This document shows positions 1 to 10,017 of a stretch of DNA of 64,000 nucleotides, one piece after another. The notes under the pieces were generated by a model. It worked only from the letters and a program-made list of their open reading frames with translations, was not told the DNA's origin and did no database searches. The translations under genes and the position numbers were made by a program. This stretch comes from a virus. How positions within the stretch are numbered: position 1 is the stretch's first letter; each line of letters begins with the position of its first letter. The stretch lies in IMG/VR virus record IMGVR_UViG_3300003690_000002, positions 62,001 through 126,000 of that record; one strand, given 5' to 3'.

Positions 1-3000
1 CCAAATTTTGCTAGAATATTAGCGGCAGCGGCAAGATTATAGTTGTCATTATTATAATCTGAAGCTTGATTAATAAGGTCCATTAAATTTTCTTGTTCTA
101 CGTATTCCTCTTCATCGAATAATCCAGCCAATTTATCTCTAAGCCACTGGCAGGCTGCCAATAATTCTTCCAAAACCCATTTTATACCATCCAATATTAA
201 ATCAGTTAATAGATCTATCAAAAATTTTTCTAATTTTTTATAGAACCACTTGTTCAAATCTTCCATATTTATTGTTTCAGGTATTCGAGTTTTAATCTGA
301 GGAAGTTCTGAAGCTTTGTTACTCATAGCTTCGTCGGCATTTTTTGCGCCCTCTTGGGCATCTTTTGCCTTCTCTTCCTCTTTTTTCTCCGAGGTGGGCT
401 CGCCCTTAATTGCGCCCTCAGCAGCCTCTTCCACGTTTTTAAGCCCTTTTCTGTTTAAATATGGTGCTATTAATTTACCAACCTTTGGAAAAATTATAGA
501 CATCTTTTGACATAAGCCTTTTTTTGCCAGGTCGTCTAAAAATTTCAAAGCATCTAAAAACCGCTGATTTGCATACTCCAAGTTATCAGAACCCGGATTG
601 AGATTAGCATAAAGAGGAGTATTAAGATTATGATCTTTTAGATTTTGTTTTAGTTTCTTTTCTTTTGCTCGGTTTGATCTTTCTTCCGCTTCCAAACCTT
701 TTACTATTAATCTTTGATTCTCTAGATCTAATTCTAAATTTTTCAGCTCTTGCAATTGAGGGGCAACGGTGTAGCTCCATTGGTCCAATTCATATTCTGA
801 CATGGCATCAGGCGCAGTTGCCAAGAGTGGGAGTGATAGAGAGGCTTTCATTTCTTTTAATAATGTTTGAAGTTGTTCATACTCTAGATATGCCTCATTG
901 GCTGCTATATACGATTCTAATGTAGCCGCTTTTGCGTCTAGCCTTTGTAAGTTTATAGCTTGGCGTTTACTCTCATGATTTTTTTTGTTTGTGTGTACTT
1001 GATTAATAGCATCTGCTAACCCTTCGGAATTGTTCATCATTTGATGTAAAATCCCGTCTGGCTCTCTAAAGAGATAATCGGAATATCCAGCTTTTTTAAA
1101 CGCTTCAACAAACTCCTCAAATCCAATTTTATCCAGAACAAACTTACATGCTATCACTAACAGCTCTTCTAGTGTCATATCCAAAGATAAACATGAAGCT
1201 AGTTGAGAAGCTAACATTGTAATATCTGTCCTATTTAAAAGATTCTTATAAAGATGATCCAACTCTGGAACGCCTTGAACATCTCGTTCAAAATCTTTAG
1301 CTAAGTCATCAAAAACTAACTCGGCTACTGGTTTTTGAGAAAGTGTTATCCATTTTTTAACATTCTCATTTAATAGTTCTTCTTCGGTTTTTTTTTGTGT
1401 GGCTGTTTTGTAAGGCTTGTTGTTCATCATTCTCTCAAGCCTTTCGGTTTGAGCATTTCGTTCCTCTTTGGATATTTTTTCTGGTGCTCTAGGTGCTGAT
1501 GGGCGTGGGGTTGCCATCCAACGAATAGTTACCGGTGGAACTGTTCTTATATATCTTCTAACAAACTCCGTCCATGGAACTTCACTTAATGGTTTTCTGG
1601 TAAATAAACCATGAGTCATCCAATATGTATAAAATGCTAATGCATTTGTGGTAGGAGAATCGCCAAAGTTCAAATGTATACAAGACAATCCTATGCCACA
1701 GAATGTCCCTGACCATGCTGGTGACTCCGGACTGTCTGGATCTCCATATGTCATTTGTATTAACTGCGGTGCGCCAAGAACCATTGCTTTTTTTACTACT
1801 TTAGTTTCTGATTCGGGTGCAGGCCCCAAAGTGTTATCACCATCATCAACTGCTCTGATTGCAGTTTGTGTCTCGCTATCTTCTTCGTCACCCCAGACAG
1901 ATGGTAATTTATGACCTGTAGCAACTGCCTTCGGATCGTTATGAAAAAGTATGTATGATATATTAAATGGATGACCAGCTAGGGTTATTGGGTCTTCATA
2001 ACCGGTTTCGTCGTTGGGGTCGTCTGGGTCTGGTGTAAAAGTTGTGAGAGTAACGCCCTCTATATCATAAAAACCAATCTCAATTTTATCTTCAAAATCT
2101 TCTCTAAGGGCAAATCCATTTTGCTTTAAAAATACTTCAAGATTTGCTACCCACGAATTTAATCGCTCGGCTTCTTTTTTAAGATCTATGGCGGGAACAA
2201 TCTCGTGGTGAGGTCCAGCGACGGCTGCTTGGTTTATATCTTCACTATACTTTTCAAGTATTTCAACAACAATAGCTATCTCTTTTCTAAAAGTCTTAGA
2301 ATTAATAACAGTCGTTCTTGAAGCGTTTTTTTGCGCAACTTCCATAAGAAGGCTTGGGTCTTTCGGAGAAAGCGCATCGAAATATACTGCTGGCACTTTT
2401 ACCACAGCTCTTACTATGGTCCTGGTTTTTAGTTTCACATCCGCCTGAGCGCCAGCGTCGGGGGTGGTAGTGGTGATTGTGGGCACCGCGTTATAATCAG
2501 GGCGCTCATCATAAATGATATCATCTGCTGAGATTGGATCTACAATGCGATCTCCTGCATCAAGAAGCCACATAGCAGTTTGGGCATCTGATAAACTATC
2601 AATTGCTAAAGAAACAACGCCGTCCATTGTCTTGACGCCCTCAATGCCCCCAGCAGCCGTTGCTGCCGTCAAGATGGGCTCGGGTAATGCAACCCTGCCA
2701 GGTTGACCGGGAATACTGACGTCGGGGGGGAGTTTTTTAAAATGATACTGTAGAAGCTGGGTTAATCCAGATAATTGTATTTTTGCTAGTTCTCCTGAAC
2801 CAACTAATTCTTGTAATTTTAAAGTCGCGCTTCTCCACTTTTTAAAAGCTGTGGCGGATTCAAAATCTGGATATGTTTTTGTGACAGCATTATCTAACTG
2901 ACCTATCATGGCGCCCGCTATGCCCGCTCCAGGAAGACTCTCCAACTCTAACGTTAACGAGGGGGTGAGGTCAAAGCCGCCCGGTTCGTCGGTGGCGGGT

Positions 3001-5159
3001 GATACAAAACTTTCATCTGGAACTTGCCCCTGGCTCGCCAAGCTCTCCAGCCCTTTGTGCCCTGGTAGGGTCACTGGATACTCCTCCGAACTCTGGTGTG
3101 TACCATCTGGCCAATTTACTGTCATTGCTGCCGCATAAGATCCGCGACCCTTGGATATATCTAACTCTGCAAATACGCCTTTTGGCAGACCCTTCATCAT
3201 AAATCCAGATTCTTGAACCTCTTTTATTTTTACTTTCCAATCGATTGGCATATCGCCAGAGGTGATCATTCCATCATTATCTATTGCTTTTACTCTAGAC
3301 ATAGCAGCTTTGATTGCTTCATTATATGAAGCCTTAGCTTCGATTTCTGCTGCGATCTCTTCTGGGGTATTACTTAAATCTACTTCAACTGTGATACAAT
3401 ATCTATTAATTCTAGAATCATAAAAAGGTTGGCATGAATCTAAATTAATCCAATTTGGAGTTGTTGTTTTTTTCACAGTGGCAGTTGGCTTAGCAAGAGG
3501 AAGCCTGGGTTTGGATGATCGTCCTAATATAGCTTGTCCAAGCGGTTTTGTTTGGCTAACTTTAACATAAAGATTGGGCATCGCGATTGGATCATCGTCA
3601 TGAGATACTGTTACTCCAAATTTTTTTGTTGCAATAGATTTCATAAAAAGTTTATCATTATAAATTCTATGAAAATTAAGTTCTGGACCCACATAAAGAC
3701 TTCCAATAGATAAAGGCATCCCTGCTGGAATTGTTCCAATTTTATTGCCTTGCGTATCTACCGGGCTTGCATATATATCAACCCTCCCTGGTTCGAAAAA
3801 ATCGGGGATCGTTGTTTTAAAGTCTTTTTTAATTTTCTTCTTTTGTGTGTCAATGATACCCTTTTTGGTTTTGATTTTCGTTTTTAACGCTTTTATTTGG
3901 TTTGTCCATTGAACGTCTAAATTTGGACAATATGTACCCCCCCAACCTTTTAATTTGCTCTTTGCGCCTACTTGGACGTCGTCTGGACCCGCTCCAATGG
4001 AGCTTGCAAAAGTATCCTTTAATATCAACCCTGCTTCTTTAGCAGCTGCTGGGCTTTCAAAGCCCATTCCTGGCACCAGTGGGTGAGACAAGTGGATATT
4101 ATCTGGGAATCCTGCTGAAAGTATTTTTTGACTATCAACGTTTTGCCAAAAAGAATAAGCAAACATCTTTCCGTTTGGATACTTTTTTATAAAATTAATA
4201 TATTTTTTCTCGCCTTTTGTTAATAACTTCCACACCATAAGGGCTGTAACTGTTTTTCCGCCAGGGGTATCTGGTAGTGGCTGAAATCCGAGCGTTTTAT
4301 ATATAAGACTTATATATAAATTTATTCCATCCATCCGCACCTCGTTTTCAGTCGCGGCGTCCGCAGCGGTGGGCTCACCTTCTGAGCCTTCTTCGGGGTC
4401 GAGGGCATAGATTGCGGCGGACCCATCCCAAATTGTCTTGGGTGAGCGAATTAAATTAAGATGTGCAAAAACTTTGTCGTTATCGTACTCAATAATTTGA
4501 TAAACTTTCCCTTTTACCTTCGGATTGCCTTTCTGTGCTTTTGATATCCATTTACCTGTAGGTGAAAAGCTATCTAATTGATTTTTTAAAAGACTTACTG
4601 ATTCCAACTCGGCTATAAGTGTAAATAGCTCCTCGTAAGTATCATAAATTGTATCTAAATTGTTCGCTATTATTGCATTTACTACTGATGGAGCTGTCGC
4701 ATAATGTGTCGCCGTTTCTGGAAGTTCTATAATGCTTTTTATCTTCGTGCCAATATCTTCTTTATATAGGGTATAAACACCATGTACAACCGGGCTGTTA
4801 AAAGCGCCTTTTGCGCCATCAGCCCACATAAAATATTCTTTAAACGTTTCCAATGTTTTGTCACCAGCTGGTGTGGATCTTATATCCTCAAGCATGTGAT
4901 CGGCAGACGACGGCTGGTATTCCAAATCGATAGGCGTCTCAGGGGCGAGATCCGTCGCTATAGCCCAGTCGTTGGTGAGCGGCTGACCGGGCGTGGTGCC
5001 ATTTCTTGCTATCCAGCTGCTCTGTCCCTTGTTTTTCTTTCCTCCGGCGCCAATTGAATATACTATTTCATCTTTTACACCATTCAACCCCTTTGGACAA
5101 ACAACTACATATAGTATAGGCTTTTTATTCTCACGAATAAATTTATGTGACATTCCCAT
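1..5159 (-). CDS. Very large virion/baseplate-region protein (3' end outside window)
   Basis: An uninterrupted minus-strand frame runs from the ATG at 5159 (M-G-M-S-H-K-F-I-R) to the window edge, at least 1,719 codons with no stop, so the C-terminus is missing. I recognise no catalytic domain. The N-terminal half has beta-rich stretches and one SH3-like piece (T-I-P-A-G-M-P-L-S-I-G, near residue 475); the C-terminal part is helical and Lys/Glu/Ala-rich with probable coiled coil (about residues 1400-1650). It lies 15 bp downstream of two baseplate genes and shares their higher GC and many Pro/Gly/Ala codons, so a structural role in tail or baseplate is inferred from context. Whether it is a tail fibre base, wedge or hub component cannot be told. 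That it is one real gene is nearly certain; the function is open. Confidence 0.85.
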   Translation of the reverse strand, partial: MGMSHKFIRENKKPILYVVVCPKGLNGVKDEIVYSIGAGGKKNKGQSSWIARNGTTPGQPLTNDWAIATDLAPETPIDLEYQPSSADHMLEDIRSTPAGDKTLETFKEYFMWADGAKGAFNSPVVHGVYTLYKEDIGTKIKSIIELPETATHYATAPSVVNAIIANNLDTIYDTYEELFTLIAELESVSLLKNQLDSFSPTGKWISKAQKGNPKVKGKVYQIIEYDNDKVFAHLNLIRSPKTIWDGSAAIYALDPEEGSEGEPTAADAATENEVRMDGINLYISLIYKTLGFQPLPDTPGGKTVTALMVWKLLTKGEKKYINFIKKYPNGKMFAYSFWQNVDSQKILSAGFPDNIHLSHPLVPGMGFESPAAAKEAGLILKDTFASSIGAGPDDVQVGAKSKLKGWGGTYCPNLDVQWTNQIKALKTKIKTKKGIIDTQKKKIKKDFKTTIPDFFEPGRVDIYASPVDTQGNKIGTIPAGMPLSIGSLYVGPELNFHRIYNDKLFMKSIATKKFGVTVSHDDDPIAMPNLYVKVSQTKPLGQAILGRSSKPRLPLAKPTATVKKTTTPNWINLDSCQPFYDSRINRYCITVEVDLSNTPEEIAAEIEAKASYNEAIKAAMSRVKAIDNDGMITSGDMPIDWKVKIKEVQESGFMMKGLPKGVFAELDISKGRGSYAAAMTVNWPDGTHQSSEEYPVTLPGHKGLESLASQGQVPDESFVSPATDEPGGFDLTPSLTLELESLPGAGIAGAMIGQLDNAVTKTYPDFESATAFKKWRSATLKLQELVGSGELAKIQLSGLTQLLQYHFKKLPPDVSIPGQPGRVALPEPILTAATAAGGIEGVKTMDGVVSLAIDSLSDAQTAMWLLDAGDRIVDPISADDIIYDERPDYNAVPTITTTTPDAGAQADVKLKTRTIVRAVVKVPAVYFDALSPKDPSLLMEVAQKNASRTTVINSKTFRKEIAIVVEILEKYSEDINQAAVAGPHHEIVPAIDLKKEAERLNSWVANLEVFLKQNGFALREDFEDKIEIGFYDIEGVTLTTFTPDPDDPNDETGYEDPITLAGHPFNISYILFHNDPKAVATGHKLPSVWGDEEDSETQTAIRAVDDGDNTLGPAPESETKVVKKAMVLGAPQLIQMTYGDPDSPESPAWSGTFCGIGLSCIHLNFGDSPTTNALAFYTYWMTHGLFTRKPLSEVPWTEFVRRYIRTVPPVTIRWMATPRPSAPRAPEKISKEERNAQTERLERMMNNKPYKTATQKKTEEELLNENVKKWITLSQKPVAELVFDDLAKDFERDVQGVPELDHLYKNLLNRTDITMLASQLASCLSLDMTLEELLVIACKFVLDKIGFEEFVEAFKKAGYSDYLFREPDGILHQMMNNSEGLADAINQVHTNKKNHESKRQAINLQRLDAKAATLESYIAANEAYLEYEQLQTLLKEMKASLSLPLLATAPDAMSEYELDQWSYTVAPQLQELKNLELDLENQRLIVKGLEAEERSNRAKEKKLKQNLKDHNLNTPLYANLNPGSDNLEYANQRFLDALKFLDDLAKKGLCQKMSIIFPKVGKLIAPYLNRKGLKNVEEAAEGAIKGEPTSEKKEEEKAKDAQEGAKNADEAMSNKASELPQIKTRIPETINMEDLNKWFYKKLEKFLIDLLTDLILDGIKWVLEELLAACQWLRDKLAGLFDEEEYVEQENLMDLINQASDYNNDNYNLAAAANILAKF

Positions 5160-5173
5160 TTTTTATATTCCTA

Positions 5174-6712
5174 TCAATTCGTATTGTTAAATCGGCTACA
5201 AATAAAATCTGCTCCGACTTGCTTTGTAAAATTGATTTTCCAAGCTATTAAATTTTTTCTATTTGTCGCAAGTGCAGTTTTTGTGCCCGATGCGGCTTTT
5301 ATTAATGCCAATGAGCCACCCTTCGCACAGTCCGTCGATGGAGTGGTGGGCTGAGCAAACCAAGGAGAAAAGTGCCAATGTGTTGCTACGGAGCTATTAA
5401 ACTTCATTTGATATAATACATGAGAGTCTAGTATTCCATTCAGTCCTTCTATATATTCAACTAATTTCTCAAATGCTCTGACGAGAGCTTCTCCTTTTAC
5501 TAATGGTTCTAGATCAGTATCATCATTTCCAGCGATTAAATCAATTCCAGCAACGCTTAACTTTCTTCCGCCTTGTGAATTTTTTGCATCTGTGCCAGTA
5601 ACAAGTTTTATTCCTTCGCGTGCAACTAATCTAATCCCATCGGCTTTTAAGCCAATTGCTGAACGAGGTATCGGATTACCCACACTACCAGCAACCAGCC
5701 CAAAATGTTCATCAATTTTAGTTTTTTGACTCATATAAATCCTTGCAGAGTCAATTTTAAAGTTTGGATCCGCATATATTTTTTCACCGCCTAAATTAAC
5801 AGATCTAGGTCTAGCCCCCATCATTCCAACACAAAGATCTATACATCCAGCCTGGGTGTGTCCTAGTCCGCCATAGCCGCTCATTCTACTGGCTGGTCTA
5901 TCTCTCCCCAAAATTATCCAGGCGTTGTGATCGTTTTTAATAACATTTTCTGATGGGGTATCGATACGATATGGAACTGGCTCGTTAAGCTTATCTCCAG
6001 CAATACCTTTATCTACGCCTTTTAATTCTTGCGGCGTATTTTCTTCCATTGCTAAAACAGATGCAGGTAAGCCATCTTTTAAAACAGCTTTTTTTGAGTT
6101 AAACGTTCTTGGATCGTAATTTGGTGGCATATCTATTGTTGGTATGTCGAAAGCTACAGGGTCTTCCCCTTTCATTGTCTGGCTTGCGCTTTTTAATTGC
6201 TTTTTAATTTCTTTTATAGAGTCAATAGCATCATCGTGAAATTGCGCTTTGTCAGGAAAAACGTCTTCTACTGCACTTCCAGGTACTATAACGTTCGGAT
6301 TAACTGTGGATTTAACTTTTGATAGTTCTTCTTCGGTTTTAGGAGTAATTGCTATAACTGCCGCTGCGGATGGTGTTTTTAGGGCAGCCTCCTTTTCTTC
6401 TAGTATTAATTTTTGATTCTTTATATCTTGTTCTAAAGCTTCCATCTCTTTTTTTACTGCTTCGTCTGGAACCAGGGTTCCGCCACTTCCAGGTGTGCCC
6501 AATAAAGCACCTTGAATTTTATAATTTGGATACATACTTTTATAGTTGGGTAAGATGACGGTTTCTGCTATTTTCTGAACAGAGGCTTTTTCACCAGTAA
6601 GACCCCATGCTTGTACTATAAGAGAAGTTGCTACTTCAACTACTCGTATGTCGGCGCGAGATATAGAACCAATATCAAAATTGCTAATTATTATAAGATA
6701 GTCTGCTGCCAT
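5174..6712 (-). CDS. Putative baseplate/tail spike-like structural protein
   Basis: 512 residues. The N-terminal part (1-250) is helical and includes a Lys/Glu-rich coiled coil (about 85-115). The centre (about 260-400) has short repeating beta motifs such as I-G-L-K-A-D-G-I-R-L-V-A-R-E-G-I-K-L-V-T, the alternating I-x-L pattern seen in the C-terminal beta-helix of gp5/VgrG-type puncturing devices. A His/Trp-rich stretch (T-H-W-H-F-S-P) follows near residue 445. It lies between the lysozyme-bearing hub protein upstream and the giant protein downstream, with 26 and 14 bp gaps, so one late operon is likely. I infer a needle or spike-associated baseplate component. No enzyme motif is visible. 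Confidence 0.7.
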   Translation of the reverse strand: MAADYLIIISNFDIGSISRADIRVVEVATSLIVQAWGLTGEKASVQKIAETVILPNYKSMYPNYKIQGALLGTPGSGGTLVPDEAVKKEMEALEQDIKNQKLILEEKEAALKTPSAAAVIAITPKTEEELSKVKSTVNPNVIVPGSAVEDVFPDKAQFHDDAIDSIKEIKKQLKSASQTMKGEDPVAFDIPTIDMPPNYDPRTFNSKKAVLKDGLPASVLAMEENTPQELKGVDKGIAGDKLNEPVPYRIDTPSENVIKNDHNAWIILGRDRPASRMSGYGGLGHTQAGCIDLCVGMMGARPRSVNLGGEKIYADPNFKIDSARIYMSQKTKIDEHFGLVAGSVGNPIPRSAIGLKADGIRLVAREGIKLVTGTDAKNSQGGRKLSVAGIDLIAGNDDTDLEPLVKGEALVRAFEKLVEYIEGLNGILDSHVLYQMKFNSSVATHWHFSPWFAQPTTPSTDCAKGGSLALIKAASGTKTALATNRKNLIAWKINFTKQVGADFICSRFNNTN

Positions 6713-6738
6713 TTATATTCTTGTATCCTTTATGTTTT

Positions 6739-9705
6739 TTATAATTTTAATCCAGGTTGACGCCACCCGTCTGGTAGGGCTTTAATATACTCTTTAGTTA
6801 TTATTATTGGCTGCACTTCCATTGAGGCTAAATCTGGAAAGTGCTTTCCTTTATTAGTCCAACCCTGCACGTTTCCAGTATGATTACCATAAAGGTGACT
6901 GCGCAGTAGGAATCCACCCTTTACTTGACCTTTGCTTGAATATCGATCAACTTTGCGGGAAAAGTAATTCCATAGACCCATCCATTTATTGTAAAAAACC
7001 GCAGGTGTACAATATTTAGACATTTGACCATTTCTTTTCCCCTCTGCAGCTGTGATGCCGTTGATGCCCTGACAACCTGTTCCAGTCGCAGGCAGCTTTG
7101 ATCTTTTAGATCTACACCCGCCATGACATCTATATTTAACACCTTCTACCCCAGTCGATACTGCTGTCTGCCCGTAATTGGAATAAGCATTTCTCCAATC
7201 TGACCAACCCTTACTCCAACCAGGCGAGGCACTAGTACCAAGCGGATCGCCCCAGGGCTGACCTGCTTTAGCTCTCTTCATGAAGTTTGGACCTCCTGCT
7301 GGTCCTTGTTGGTGTAACATATACAGGTGTGCTCCATTTACCTCATACCCCATCGCCAATAATATTCTTTTACTACCCATCATCATCTTTACTGTCATCA
7401 TTGCCTGATTGTGTGGGTTTAGCCAATGCTCTAGATCTTTTACAGCGCGGACTTTATTCTGCGCCTTGGATCCTGGACCTCCTGATACCCACGATGGATA
7501 GCCATGTGCCCACAGTCCGGAATATCCATTTTTGCCCATACTGTTTATATAGCCTCCTGATTCAATCAAGCACTTCACTCGTAACATGCCTGCTACGTCG
7601 GGGGCGGACATGCCGAGGCCGGGGGCAGCCCAGACTGCCGCCTTTTCTATAGCGTCTTCAACGACTGGCACCAAAGCTCTAGAAGCTGCATTTGGATATG
7701 CCACGGCCGCTGCGCCTGCAATACCGCCGACACCGCCGCCAGTTGCGCTACCTGGTCCGCAGGCAAGCGAGCCCAATGCTGCAGCTAATATAGAGACAGG
7801 ATCTACTGGAGCAGGGGGGGCAGGGATTGGTGTTGTTTCGATTGTTGTTTCTGGTACCTTGGCTACACCTAGTGATTTTAACTGCTCCTCATATTGCTTT
7901 AACTGAGATTTCAACTTTAGAACTGTAGGCTCTCGCTCCTTAAGATAATGCTGAGCATCTTTGTATTGTTTGTCGGTGGGCGTAGCGGTGCCGCCCATCA
8001 ACTGGAGCGCTCCAGCGTGCACATCGCTGTCAGCTAAGGACTTGTCTGGGGTGGCTTGCGAGAGGAATTCCTTTCTTTTGAGCAGGTACATATTAGCTCT
8101 CCTAACAATGTCCCTTAATGGGTCATTCTCGGTTTTGTATCCGGCGATCTGCTCTTTGTGTTCTTTTACTTTAGCTTTTAGTGTTGCAGCTGTGGTATCG
8201 GCGGCGGGGCTAGCTATGCCTTCGGCGGGTTTCGTTACAATCTGATCTACTCCGGGTACTGCTTTCTCAGCAGAACCGGGCATAACTGTTTGACCAGCAC
8301 CCCTAGCTTGAAATATCGTTTCTAGTGTTCTTGTGTATGCCTCCGCAGCGGCTTTGCCACAATGTATCCCATCTCCAATTGGATGACCAGGTATCATACC
8401 AGGACCAACAAGAGAGTGCACTTGAGCTAAATTTAGAAGTACAACATATTTTTCATCTTTTAACTGTTCAAACATATTTTTTGTTACAATTTGCCGACTT
8501 TTAGCGTATGGAATATATTTCGGGTCGTCTCTATATTTATTTCCAGGCTTTATCCCGCTTCCGGCTGGGGGGGTGTATTTGCGGCAGCATGCCCACTTAT
8601 GGCTTAGAGAGGCGGGGCGGACGCCTGCCGGGACAACACCATTAAAAAGTATTGTTGCCTTTGGGGCTGCGGCTTTAACTGCTTGGCAAAGCTCTTTAAC
8701 TTTTTCTAACCCTTTGCCTTTTGAAAAAGACAGTGAGTCATTGCCTCCAAGATTTATCCATACCAATCTCGTAGTTGGATCTTTTAACTGAAGATGGATT
8801 TTACTCCACTGATGTCCGAGTTTGCTTTTAGTCCAATCACGATTTTTTGTGCTTGGGAGCCAGTGTCTGTGACCTGACCCGGCTTTGCCATGGCGGTAAG
8901 TTTTCCACCCTTTTGATTTAAACCATGCTTGTGTAGCCTTGCCGAGGTGTCCAGAGCACTGACTATCGCCAAATAATACAACTTTTTCATTTTTTGTTAC
9001 ATTTAAATTTGGCAATCCTGTGTGTCTTAAATTTTCTGGCACTTGTGACCATGTTGCTGTCGGTGTTGGTACTGTCTGCAATGAACCCTGCGTACATAAG
9101 CCAATCTGTGGGGAAGTCAGGGCTGCTCCAGCTGTTGCAACCTCGGCGATGGGTTTGATATATATTCCATCGCGAAATTCTGTTTTGTTTTTAAAATCGA
9201 CCCAAACCAAACTTCCAACTTTTGGTTCCTCTACTCTGTTACTTTGAGCAATAAAAGTTGGGTACATCTCAATTATTTGTTGATGATTTCCTTCGGCAGC
9301 CCTGATATCTCCATATTGCGAAGGATCCGGATACATAGCGTGTATTTCTGGTATTCGTACCCTTATTTTTACTAAATGTGTTTGTACGGCTTCTTCGGTT
9401 CGTTCTGGCATAAGACCTGCTAGGGCTCTAAAAAGTTTTGTTATTGGATCGAAACCTTGGCGTGTTGGCTTTCCTTTATTTGCTGTTCTTTCCCCTGCTC
9501 CAACATCAACTCTAAGTACTTGTCCAATATATGGACCAGTGCCTTCTAGCCCTTTTGGTCTAAAAGTTTCTCGCGCAGTTGCCGCAGTAATATCCCATAG
9601 GCTATGCCGTTTATTATCCATCAGTGGCTCTATTAGGGGTTTGTTTACATCATTAAGTACGCCAAAAGGAAAAATCTTTGCTGACTCATTTTTTGCTTTA
9701 CTCAC
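6739..9705 (-). CDS. Multidomain baseplate hub: OB-fold, SGNH hydrolase and SLT-type lysozyme
   Basis: 988 residues. Start is GTG at 9705 with an AGGAG site about 8 bp upstream. Residues about 100-200 look like the gp5/VgrG OB-fold (V-G-S-L-V-W-V-D-F). Residues about 240-480 form an SGNH/GDSL hydrolase: block I V-L-F-G-D-S-Q, block III G-G-N-D, block V D-G-I-H. Residues about 690-830 resemble a goose-type/SLT muramidase: catalytic Glu in L-I-E-S-G-G, then G-K-N-G-Y-S-G-L-W and later L-Y-M-L-H-Q-Q-G-P. A Pro/Ala/Gly linker and coiled coil join the two. The protein would cut peptidoglycan glycan strands and possibly remove O-acetyl groups from cell-wall or LPS sugars during tail penetration. 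The order OB-fold then lysozyme parallels T4 gp5; the SGNH insertion is not in T4. Confidence 0.82.
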   Translation of the reverse strand: MSKAKNESAKIFPFGVLNDVNKPLIEPLMDNKRHSLWDITAATARETFRPKGLEGTGPYIGQVLRVDVGAGERTANKGKPTRQGFDPITKLFRALAGLMPERTEEAVQTHLVKIRVRIPEIHAMYPDPSQYGDIRAAEGNHQQIIEMYPTFIAQSNRVEEPKVGSLVWVDFKNKTEFRDGIYIKPIAEVATAGAALTSPQIGLCTQGSLQTVPTPTATWSQVPENLRHTGLPNLNVTKNEKVVLFGDSQCSGHLGKATQAWFKSKGWKTYRHGKAGSGHRHWLPSTKNRDWTKSKLGHQWSKIHLQLKDPTTRLVWINLGGNDSLSFSKGKGLEKVKELCQAVKAAAPKATILFNGVVPAGVRPASLSHKWACCRKYTPPAGSGIKPGNKYRDDPKYIPYAKSRQIVTKNMFEQLKDEKYVVLLNLAQVHSLVGPGMIPGHPIGDGIHCGKAAAEAYTRTLETIFQARGAGQTVMPGSAEKAVPGVDQIVTKPAEGIASPAADTTAATLKAKVKEHKEQIAGYKTENDPLRDIVRRANMYLLKRKEFLSQATPDKSLADSDVHAGALQLMGGTATPTDKQYKDAQHYLKEREPTVLKLKSQLKQYEEQLKSLGVAKVPETTIETTPIPAPPAPVDPVSILAAALGSLACGPGSATGGGVGGIAGAAAVAYPNAASRALVPVVEDAIEKAAVWAAPGLGMSAPDVAGMLRVKCLIESGGYINSMGKNGYSGLWAHGYPSWVSGGPGSKAQNKVRAVKDLEHWLNPHNQAMMTVKMMMGSKRILLAMGYEVNGAHLYMLHQQGPAGGPNFMKRAKAGQPWGDPLGTSASPGWSKGWSDWRNAYSNYGQTAVSTGVEGVKYRCHGGCRSKRSKLPATGTGCQGINGITAAEGKRNGQMSKYCTPAVFYNKWMGLWNYFSRKVDRYSSKGQVKGGFLLRSHLYGNHTGNVQGWTNKGKHFPDLASMEVQPIIITKEYIKALPDGWRQPGLKL

Positions 9706-10017
9706 TTATCCAGACTCCTGAATTAAGTCGAATAGTTCGTTTTTGTCTTTTTCTGTGAGGTCTTCAGAAGAACTTGTTTTTTTATGCAATAATGAGGTTA
9801 TTTTAACTAATTGTTCATTGGATCTTTGTAGTGTTTCTACATATTTAGCGGCTATAGATCCGAGATCTTTGTGTGTTTCATGTGAAGTAGTGGAATTTTT
9901 AATTTGTACGATGACATCGGACAGGAGGTCTGCTGTCACAGTGCGATCATTTCTAATATTTAAAATTGCTTCTTCTAGATACGATTCAACATCTTCACTT
10001 CCTATACGTCGTCCCAT
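9706..10017 (-). CDS. Hypothetical helical protein next to the sigma factor
   Basis: 103 residues, acidic and predicted largely helical, no cysteines, no known motif. ATG at 10017 overlaps the 3' end of the gp55-like gene by 16 bp and the stop touches the start of the hub gene, so it is co-transcribed with both. It could be a small assembly or transcription accessory factor; nothing in the sequence decides. Confidence 0.7.
   Translation of the reverse strand: MGRRIGSEDVESYLEEAILNIRNDRTVTADLLSDVIVQIKNSTTSHETHKDLGSIAAKYVETLQRSNEQLVKITSLLHKKTSSSEDLTEKDKNELFDLIQESG

Noticed and set aside
665-5057. Several plus-strand ORFs over the first 5 kb
   Set aside because: They are antisense shadows of the uninterrupted 1,719-codon minus-strand frame.
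7586-7906. Plus-strand ORF antisense to the baseplate hub
   Set aside because: Ala/Pro-rich product is the complement of the Gly/Ala/Pro linker; no RBS and no motif.
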